Source: Microbacterium sp.
Lineage (GTDB): Bacteria > Actinomycetota > Actinomycetes > Actinomycetales > Microbacteriaceae
Assembly (NCBI GenBank): GCA_003524435.1
Contig: DQHP01000128.1
Span: 1-5,889 of the forward strand
Reading direction: 5' to 3'
DNA: 5,889 nt
In this document: positions 1-4,616 of the stretch, in pieces
How the letters are laid out: each line of letters starts with the position of its first letter
How positions within the stretch are numbered: the stretch's first letter is position 1
The notes under the pieces: model-generated
What the model saw: the letters and a program-made list of their open reading frames with translations, nothing else
Database searches by the model: none
Told to the model about the DNA's origin: nothing
Program-made: the position numbers and the translations under genes

Positions 1-204
1 CGGGCGGTAGCCGAGTTCGCCCATGGCCTTTTCGACACGGGCACGCGTGGCAGGGTCCACGCGTGGACTGTCATTGACGACGCGCGACACGGTCTGCCCA
101 GATACTCCCGCACGGGAGGCCACCATCGCCATCGAGACGCGGCCGGTCGGAATCTGACGTCGCGGGCTGCGCGCAGGCCGAAACAGTTCATCGTCTGCCG
201 ACAT
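1..204 (-). CDS. LacI-family transcriptional repressor, N-terminal part (cut by window edge)
   Basis: Reading the minus strand from ATG at 204-202 gives 68 codons that stay open to the window edge, so only the DNA-binding end is visible. Residues about 23-50 form the LacI-type helix-turn-helix: a first helix VSMAMVASRAG, then the turn and recognition helix VSGQTVSRVVND, followed by the family's typical SPRVDPATRARV and GELGYRP segment leading to the hinge. Residues 1-20 are a basic, probably flexible lead. The start is supported by a purine-rich AAGGGGG 4 bases upstream; no other ATG in frame precedes it before an upstream stop. The gene is divergent from galT, and ACGT-centred palindromes lie over the galT promoter. 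I infer that it is the local galactose-responsive repressor of galTK. The sugar-binding domain is outside the window, so its effector cannot be read here. Confidence 0.93.
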   Translation of the reverse strand, partial: MSADDELFRPARSPRRQIPTGRVSMAMVASRAGVSGQTVSRVVNDSPRVDPATRARVEKAMGELGYRP

Positions 205-227
205 CCATCCCCCTTCACCCGTTCTCT

Positions 228-256
228 GTGGCTGTTGTGCCTTCAGTCACAGCCAC
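228..256. repeat. Inverted repeat in the regulator leader
   Basis: GTGGCTGT at 228-235 is complementary to ACAGCCAC at 249-256, with a 13-base loop. It lies just upstream of the regulator's ribosome binding site, so it could fold in that gene's leader RNA. Its right arm overlaps the first copy of the 15-bp direct repeat. Its function is unknown. Confidence 0.4.
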
Positions 257-315
257 TTCCCGTCCACTGCGGCTGGTGCGCCTCCGGCCACACCCACAGG
301 CACAGCCACTTCCCG
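248..315. repeat. Perfect 15-bp direct repeat pair
   Basis: CACAGCCACTTCCCG occurs at 248-262 and again at 301-315, a start-to-start spacing of 53 bp (about five helical turns). The copies have different flanks. They sit between the regulator gene and the galT promoter and could be sites for a second DNA-binding protein or the result of a local duplication. Confidence 0.65.
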
Positions 316-329
316 CTCATAACTCCTGA

Positions 330-345
330 ATGTTGACGTTACCAT
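330..345. promoter_or_regulatory. Imperfect LacI-type operator candidate on the galT -35 box
   Basis: The 16 bp ATGTTGACGTTACCAT are symmetric about a central ACGT at 336-339, with 6 of 8 base pairs matching. The word TGTTGACGT at 331-339 is repeated exactly at 362-370 inside the stronger palindrome, 31 bp away (about three helical turns). It covers the proposed -35 box. I infer a weaker second site for the same repressor. Confidence 0.45.
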
Positions 346-362
346 CGTCAGACGGGTAGCGT
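333..362 (+). promoter_or_regulatory. galT promoter (-35 and -10)
   Basis: TTGACG at 333-338 matches the -35 consensus at 5 of 6 bases. TAGCGT at 357-362 has the TAnnnT form of a -10 box, and the spacer is 18 bases. A start of transcription about 7 bases past the -10 box falls at base 369, the first base of the galT GTG codon. This is a sequence-based prediction. Confidence 0.55.
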
Positions 363-378
363 GTTGACGTGAACACGC
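359..378. promoter_or_regulatory. Near-perfect 20-bp operator palindrome over the galT start
   Basis: GCGTGTTGACGTGAACACGC has perfect 7-bp arms (GCGTGTT and AACACGC) and an ACGT centre; the only broken pair is G366/G371. LacI-family operators are typically palindromes of this size with a central CG. It begins inside the -10 box and extends over the predicted transcription start and the first codons of galT, so bound repressor would block initiation. The divergent LacI-type gene is the obvious candidate to bind it (inference). Confidence 0.65.
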
Positions 379-1553
379 AAGAATCTCCGGAGTTATGCAC
401 GAGCGAACTCGGTGCCGGCGTCGTCCGACGAGCCACGCAACTGGCCGATGGCCGCGATCTCATCTACTACGACGACCCCGACACCACCCTCGGCTCCGAT
501 CGAGCGATCGATGCACGCACGCTCGATCCGCGTCCGGACACTGCGACGATGCGCATGGACATCCTTACCGGCGACTGGATCACCGTTGCCGCGAACCGGC
601 AGAACCGCGTGATGATGCCAGGAGCCGACGCCGACCCGCTCGCACCGCAGTCACCAACCAACCCCTCCGAAGTGCCGTCTCTCTACGACGTTGCTGTGTT
701 CGAGAACCGCTCCCCCGCCTTCGGCCCCGCTCTCGCCGCGGCGCTCGGCACCGCACCAAGTGCCAGCAACCCGCCTCGCGGACTCGACGATCTCGCCGCC
801 CTCGGCCTGGGCCGCACCCGCACCTCAGTGGGTCGCTGCGAGGTCGTGTGCTTCAGCCCTGAGCATTCCGGCTCATTCGGCACACAGTCGGTGACGCGCG
901 CCCGCACTGTGATTGAAGCGTGGGCAGATCGCACCGCAGCCCTGTCTCAACTGCCCGGTATCGAGCAGATCTTCCCGTTCGAGAACCGCGGCGAAGCCAT
1001 CGGAGTCACTCTGCCGCACCCGCACGGCCAGATCTACGCCTACCCGTACGTCACTCCGCGCACGACCCGACTGCTGGAGAATATCGATCGCACCGCACCC
1101 GATCTGTTCCAGCGCATCCTCGAGTTTGAGCAGGCCTCGGAACGAGTCGTTTTCCGGGGCGAGCATTGGACAGCATTCGTGCCGTTTGCCGCCCGCTGGC
1201 CGCTGGAGGTTCACCTCATGCCGCACCGGCACGTCGCGGACTTCGCCGAGACCACAGCAGAAGAGCGCGATGAACTCGCCCCGTTGTATTTGACGCTGCT
1301 GCAGGGCGTCGACGCACTCTACGACACCCCCACGCCCTACATCGCCGCGTGGCACCAGGCCCCCGTCAATGTTGGCCGCGATTCGGTCCGCCTGCACCTG
1401 CAGCTGACCAGTCCTCGCCGCGGCTCCGACAAGCTGAAGTTCCTCGCTGGCAGCGAAGCGGCGATGGGAGCGTGGACCGCCGAGATCCCGCCAGAGCAAT
1501 CTGCCGCCCGCGTGCGCGAAGCCATCGAACGTGTAAAGGCGGGCAAGGCATGA
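369..1553 (+). CDS. galT: Galactose-1-phosphate uridylyltransferase
   Basis: GalT (EC 2.7.7.12) exchanges UMP between UDP-glucose and galactose-1-phosphate, giving glucose-1-phosphate and UDP-galactose in the cytoplasmic Leloir pathway. The protein has 394 residues. The active-site motif HPHGQ is at 217-221, with H219 as the expected uridylylated nucleophile. Other family landmarks are TQLADGRDLIYYDD (23-36), LTGDW (66-70), VFENRSPAF (110-118), CFSPEHS (161-167), AAWHQAP (326-332) and the C-terminal LKFLAGSEAAMGAW. The first 60 residues precede the part matching E. coli GalT but resemble the N-terminus of actinobacterial GalT as I remember it. The pair of cysteines that binds zinc in E. coli GalT is absent: the aligned stretch reads ADADPLAP (86-93). 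The GTG start is forced, because an in-frame TAG lies 12 bases upstream at 357-359 and no other start precedes the conserved TQLADGRD segment. No ribosome binding site precedes it, which fits leaderless translation. The stop overlaps the galK ATG. Confidence 0.96.
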   Translation: MNTQESPELCTSELGAGVVRRATQLADGRDLIYYDDPDTTLGSDRAIDARTLDPRPDTATMRMDILTGDWITVAANRQNRVMMPGADADPLAPQSPTNPSEVPSLYDVAVFENRSPAFGPALAAALGTAPSASNPPRGLDDLAALGLGRTRTSVGRCEVVCFSPEHSGSFGTQSVTRARTVIEAWADRTAALSQLPGIEQIFPFENRGEAIGVTLPHPHGQIYAYPYVTPRTTRLLENIDRTAPDLFQRILEFEQASERVVFRGEHWTAFVPFAARWPLEVHLMPHRHVADFAETTAEERDELAPLYLTLLQGVDALYDTPTPYIAAWHQAPVNVGRDSVRLHLQLTSPRRGSDKLKFLAGSEAAMGAWTAEIPPEQSAARVREAIERVKAGKA

Positions 1554-2743
1554 CCGCGAGGGATGCCGCCACCGCTCTGTTCGAAACGATGGTCGGCCAG
1601 GCTCCCGCTGGCGTCTGGTCGGCGCCCGGCCGGGTGAACCTGATCGGCGAACACACTGATTACAACGAGGGTTTTGTCCTGCCGTTCGCGATTCCGCATC
1701 GCACATATGCCGCCGTAGGCATACGCGAAGATGGAATGATCCGCGTGGCGTCGACCTTTGCTGATGCCCCTGTCGAAGTCGCCCTCGACGCTCTGAATGA
1801 GCTGTTCCCCACGGCCTCCGGCGCGGCACTGCCTGTCCCCGAGTGGGCGGCTTACCCACTCGGCGTAGCCTGGGCGCTGCAACTTCCCGACCCTTCGACG
1901 GGCTCAACCGCCAGCCCCATCGGCGTCGATATCGCAATCGCCTCGGACGTTCCCGTCGGCGCGGGGCTCTCTTCTTCGGCTGCGATCGAGGGGGCGACAG
2001 CATCCGCTTTGAACGATCTCTGGCATACAGACCTTGATCGCACCGCGCTCGCCCGCATCGGCAGGCGAGCCGAAAACGAAGCCGTCGGAGCACCGACGGG
2101 AATCATGGATCAGATGGCGTCGATGCTCGGAGAGCCCGATTCCGTGATCTTCCTCGACTGCCGCACACTTGAGACCGAGCTTGCTCAGGTGGGAATTGCC
2201 GAAGCCGGACTGGCCATCCTCGTGATGGATACGCAGGTGAAGCACGCACATTCCACCGGCGGCTACCGCGACCGCCGCGCATCATGCGAAAAGGGTGCAA
2301 GCGAACTCGGCGTCTCGAGCTTGCGCGATGTAGGTGTGTCAGACCTGGTTCGCGCCGAAGCAGTGCTGGACGACGTGACCTTCCGCCGCGTGCGGCATAT
2401 CGTCACGGAGAATCAACGCGTGCTCGATACCGTGCGCGTGCTGCGCGACAGCGGCGCCAGGGAGATCGGCGATCTGATCGTCGCCTCGCACGTCTCGATG
2501 CGGGATGATTTCGAGATCTCCACGGTCGAGCTCGACCTGGCCGTGGACACCGCGCTCGCGCACGGCGCCATCGGGGCTCGAATGACCGGCGGCGGCTTCG
2601 GAGGCGCGGCAATCGCACTTGTCGAGAAGTCAGCTATTGAGTCGGTGTCGGATGCCGTGACCGCTGCTTTCGCAGCATCCGGGTTCACGCCCCCGCATCT
2701 GTTCACGGTGGTGCCGTCTGCGGGCGCCCGCCGCGACATCTAA
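1550..2743 (+). CDS. galK: Galactokinase
   Basis: GalK (EC 2.7.1.6) phosphorylates galactose at C1 with ATP, supplying the substrate of GalT. The protein has 397 residues, close to the usual 380-400. All three GHMP-kinase signatures are intact: the galactokinase motif GRVNLIGEHTDYNEGF at 27-42, where R28, E34, H35 and D37 are expected at the sugar site; the ATP loop VGAGLSSSAAIE at 136-147; and GARMTGGGFGGAAIAL at 342-357. D187 in GIMDQ is the expected catalytic base. The ATG at 1550 overlaps the galT stop (ATGA), so translation is probably coupled; a modest AAAGG at 1535-1539 could help. The same frame is open upstream inside galT back to 1349, but the galactokinase homology begins near residue 20 of the version chosen here. 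The gene shares the galT promoter, and no further gene follows on this strand. Confidence 0.97.
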   Translation: MTARDAATALFETMVGQAPAGVWSAPGRVNLIGEHTDYNEGFVLPFAIPHRTYAAVGIREDGMIRVASTFADAPVEVALDALNELFPTASGAALPVPEWAAYPLGVAWALQLPDPSTGSTASPIGVDIAIASDVPVGAGLSSSAAIEGATASALNDLWHTDLDRTALARIGRRAENEAVGAPTGIMDQMASMLGEPDSVIFLDCRTLETELAQVGIAEAGLAILVMDTQVKHAHSTGGYRDRRASCEKGASELGVSSLRDVGVSDLVRAEAVLDDVTFRRVRHIVTENQRVLDTVRVLRDSGAREIGDLIVASHVSMRDDFEISTVELDLAVDTALAHGAIGARMTGGGFGGAAIALVEKSAIESVSDAVTAAFAASGFTPPHLFTVVPSAGARRDI

Positions 2744-2784
2744 GCCCTTCTTTTGCCCAAGAGATTTGCGTTTGCCGGCGCCGG
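2744..2784. other. Convergent gap with GC palindrome, no clear terminator
   Basis: These 41 bases separate the ends of galK and the permease gene. GCCGGCGCCGGC at 2774-2785 is a perfect palindrome but lacks a loop-friendly centre and is not followed by a T-run on either strand. It is at best a weak bidirectional terminator. Confidence 0.35.
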
Positions 2785-4347
2785 CTAGGAGTCCGATTCC
2801 TCGAGCACTCGGCGCACGTCCTCTCGACTGCGGATCTTGCCGGTCTTGATCGCGTCGGTGATCACGACCTCTTGGGATGCTGTGACGACAGGAACCTCTT
2901 CGCCGTCAGCATCCACCACCTTGCCGTCCTTGATCGTGTCACCGTTGTACAGCGTTTTATCCGCAAGGAGGCGGGCGAGGTCATCTTCGCGAATGATGCG
3001 GCCAGAGCCGGCCACGAACGCAGAGCGCTCGCCTGACTTGCCGCCGAGGTGGTTGAACAGCAGGTTCAGCAGCACTGCCATGATCGCCGCGGAAGAGATC
3101 CCGGAGTGCAAAATGATTCCCACCCAGGTGGGGAAGGCGTTATAGAAATCAGGGAGGACCACGGGAATCACGCCGAAGCCCAGCGAAACCGCGACAATCA
3201 CCATGTTCATGTTGCCCTCGTACTTCACCTTCGAGAGCGTACGAATTCCGGCCGCGGCGACCGACCCGAACAGCACGATGCCCGCGCCGCCGAGCACCGG
3301 CGGCGGCACTGCCGCGACAAGTCCGCCAACAACCGGCAGGAGGCCGAGCACAACAAGGATGACGCCACCCGCGGTCACCACGAAGCGTGATTTGACGCCC
3401 GTAATGGCGACGAGGCCGACGTTCTGCGCGAATGCCGACTGCGTGAACGAATTGAACACTGGGGCGACAGCAGACGAGATCATATCCGCACGCAGGCCAT
3501 TCGCGATTCGCTTGGAGTCGACCTTGGTTCCCACAATCTCGCCAACCGCAATGATGTCGGCGGTAGTTTCGGTCATCGTCACGATCATGACGATGAACAT
3601 CGAGATGATGCTGGCGACTCCGAATGTCGGCCATCCGAACGCGAACGGCTGTGGGAACGCGACAAAGCCGCCGTCGGCGATGTTCGAGAAGTCGGCCCAG
3701 CCCATCACTCCGGCGAAGGCCGTGCCTGCCACGATCGAGATGAGAATCGCCAAACGCGAGATCGTCGGGGTGCCGAACTTGCTCAGGACGAGCACGATGA
3801 GGAGCGTTCCCATCGCGAGCCCAATGTTTTGCATGCTGCCCCACATCGGGTCTTCTTCAGAGGTTCCCCCCATCGCCCAGCGTGCGGCGACGGGCATGAG
3901 TGTGAGACCGATCGTGGTGATGACTGTGCCGGTGACGACGGGTGGGAAGAACCGCACAATCATCGCGAAGAACGGTGCGACGATGAGGCCAGCGATGGAT
4001 GCCGCGATCACGGCACCAAACACCCCTTGCAGTCCTTCGCCCGCGTCGAGAATGGCCGTCATTGTCGCAACGCCGGAGAAAGAAACTCCCTGCACGAGCG
4101 GTAGTTTCGACCCAAAGAACGGCACTCCCCACGACTGCAGAATGGTCGCGAGTCCGCCGATAAACAGACACGATGCGATCAGCAGACCGATCTCAGCCGG
4201 TGTGAGTTTGGCTGCCGTGCCAATGATGAGCGGCACCGCGATGATGCCTCCGTACATCGTGAGAACGTGCTGCAGCCCGTAAGCGAAGGTGGGTCCGATG
4301 CGCAGCTTCTCATCTTCCGGCCGGCTGATGTTTGGCGTTGTCGACAT
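2785..4347 (-). CDS. NCS2-family xanthine/urate permease
   Basis: This 520-residue membrane protein belongs to the nucleobase:cation symporter-2 (NAT) family, which imports purines or uracil with protons; a 14-helix fold is expected. The TM1 motif GLQHVLTMYGG (24-34) carries the conserved QH. E260 in TMTETTADIIAVGE (257-270) is the expected substrate-binding Glu. The NAT signature QNVGLVAITG is at 308-317. Its first residue is Gln (Q308), as in xanthine and urate carriers such as UapA and XanQ, where uracil carriers such as UraA have Glu. This favours an oxidised-purine substrate, as does the divergent 8-oxoguanine deaminase gene; xanthine versus urate cannot be settled by reading. A hydrophilic tail of about 75 residues (446-520) follows the last helix and makes the protein longer than the roughly 430-480 residues of many bacterial relatives. 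The ATG at 4347 is chosen for its GGAGAG ribosome binding site 6 bases upstream (4359-4354). The frame is open further upstream, but those residues are not membrane-like. Confidence 0.92.
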   Translation of the reverse strand: MSTTPNISRPEDEKLRIGPTFAYGLQHVLTMYGGIIAVPLIIGTAAKLTPAEIGLLIASCLFIGGLATILQSWGVPFFGSKLPLVQGVSFSGVATMTAILDAGEGLQGVFGAVIAASIAGLIVAPFFAMIVRFFPPVVTGTVITTIGLTLMPVAARWAMGGTSEEDPMWGSMQNIGLAMGTLLIVLVLSKFGTPTISRLAILISIVAGTAFAGVMGWADFSNIADGGFVAFPQPFAFGWPTFGVASIISMFIVMIVTMTETTADIIAVGEIVGTKVDSKRIANGLRADMISSAVAPVFNSFTQSAFAQNVGLVAITGVKSRFVVTAGGVILVVLGLLPVVGGLVAAVPPPVLGGAGIVLFGSVAAAGIRTLSKVKYEGNMNMVIVAVSLGFGVIPVVLPDFYNAFPTWVGIILHSGISSAAIMAVLLNLLFNHLGGKSGERSAFVAGSGRIIREDDLARLLADKTLYNGDTIKDGKVVDADGEEVPVVTASQEVVITDAIKTGKIRSREDVRRVLEESDS

Positions 4348-4419
4348 TGCTCTCTCTCCATTGAGGTACATCTGTCTGGGCGGCGCACTTCCTGCGTCGA
4401 TTCCACTTTTCCGTCTAGT

Positions 4420-4432
4420 GAAACTTAGTTTC
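4420..4432. promoter_or_regulatory. Operator-like palindrome upstream of the permease gene
   Basis: GAAACTTAGTTTC has perfect 6-bp arms around one central base. It lies 73-85 bases before the permease ATG, within the likely promoter or early leader of that gene. It differs in sequence from the palindrome near the deaminase gene, so a different regulator may bind it. Confidence 0.45.
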
Positions 4433-4480
4433 CAAGTCGGCGGTTTAGGCGATGCTAGCACCGAATCCGAAAAACGACAC

Positions 4481-4510
4481 GTGACACTTTAAAATCCTCC
4501 GTGCTACGTT
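4481..4510 (+). promoter_or_regulatory. Candidate promoter of the deaminase gene
   Basis: GTGACA at 4481-4486 matches the -35 consensus at 5 of 6 bases, and TACGTT at 4505-4510 has the TAnnnT form of a -10 box, with an 18-base spacer. An alternative -10, TAAAAT at 4490-4495, is closer to consensus but has a poor -35. Either choice places the transcription start near 4502-4517, giving a leader of about 100-115 bases. Confidence 0.4.
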
Positions 4511-4517
4511 ACGTAGC
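4503..4517. promoter_or_regulatory. Operator-like palindrome on the deaminase promoter
   Basis: GCTACGTTACGTAGC has perfect 7-bp arms around one central base. It covers the proposed -10 box and reaches the predicted transcription start, the usual place for a repressor site. The binding protein is unknown and is not encoded in the visible part of this module. Confidence 0.5.
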
Positions 4518-4590
4518 GTCATCCTCTCCGGGTGGCCGGCGGAACAGCAGACGCCGAAAAACCTGAGCTGGCGGCCCGAGCCCCAGCCCT

Positions 4591-4614
4591 GTGTCGCCAG
4601 ATGAGAGGCGACAC
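4591..4614 (+). promoter_or_regulatory. Hairpin that partly buries the deaminase ribosome binding site
   Basis: GTGTCGCC at 4591-4598 pairs perfectly with GGCGACAC at 4607-4614 around the 8-base loop AGATGAGA. The likely ribosome binding site GAGAGG (4603-4608) lies partly in the loop and partly in the stem, and the ATG follows the stem after two bases. As RNA this 8-bp stem, with six G-C pairs, should hinder ribosome access. It follows further possible stems at 4537-4541/4552-4556 and 4567-4571/4583-4587. Confidence 0.55.
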
Positions 4615-4616
4615 CA

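Larger units (their letters stand above)
205..368. other. Divergent intergenic region between the LacI-type gene and galT
   Basis: This 164-base gap serves both divergent genes. The right third (about 330-368) holds the galT promoter and two operator-like palindromes, described separately. The left two thirds are rich in CCAC/GTGG words: a perfect 15-bp direct repeat at 248-262 and 301-315, and an inverted match between 228-235 and 249-256. I could not find a convincing -35/-10 pair for the minus-strand regulator gene. Confidence 0.7.
4348..4616. other. Divergent regulatory region between permease and deaminase genes
   Basis: The 269-base gap holds two separate operator-like palindromes (4420-4432 on the permease side, 4503-4517 on the deaminase side), the 8-bp palindrome TGCTAGCA at 4453-4460, an AT-rich patch at 4488-4495, and a GC-rich leader of about 100 bases with possible hairpins before the deaminase. 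No gene is seen. A permease promoter could use the extended -10 TGCTAGCAT read on the minus strand (4460-4452), but its -35 is poor. Confidence 0.7.

Noticed and set aside
1349..1549. In-frame upstream extension of galK by 67 codons
   Set aside because: The extension overlaps the end of galT in another frame, and galactokinase homology begins after the ATG at 1550, which forms the typical ATGA overlap.
873..2093. Long minus-strand open frame (406 codons) opposite galT and galK
   Set aside because: It lies fully antisense to two well-supported genes and its translation is Arg-rich and low in family-like motifs, as expected for a shadow frame in GC-rich coding DNA.
2774..2785. GCCGGCGCCGGC as an intrinsic terminator
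   Set aside because: A perfect palindrome, but it has no proper loop and no T-run on either side; it is also a likely chance sequence in GC-rich DNA.
3203..4282. Plus-strand open frame (359 codons) opposite the permease gene
   Set aside because: It is antisense to a clear NCS2 protein; the Thr/Ala/Pro-rich translation is the mirror of membrane-helix codons, not a recognisable protein.
4348..4461. Longer permease start at 4461 (38 extra residues)
   Set aside because: The ribosome binding site at 4359-4354 points to the ATG at 4347. The extra residues are not family-like and would cover the operator-like palindrome.
4478..4483. CACGTG as a separate operator
   Set aside because: Only six bases long, with no extension of symmetry on either side; it is expected by chance.
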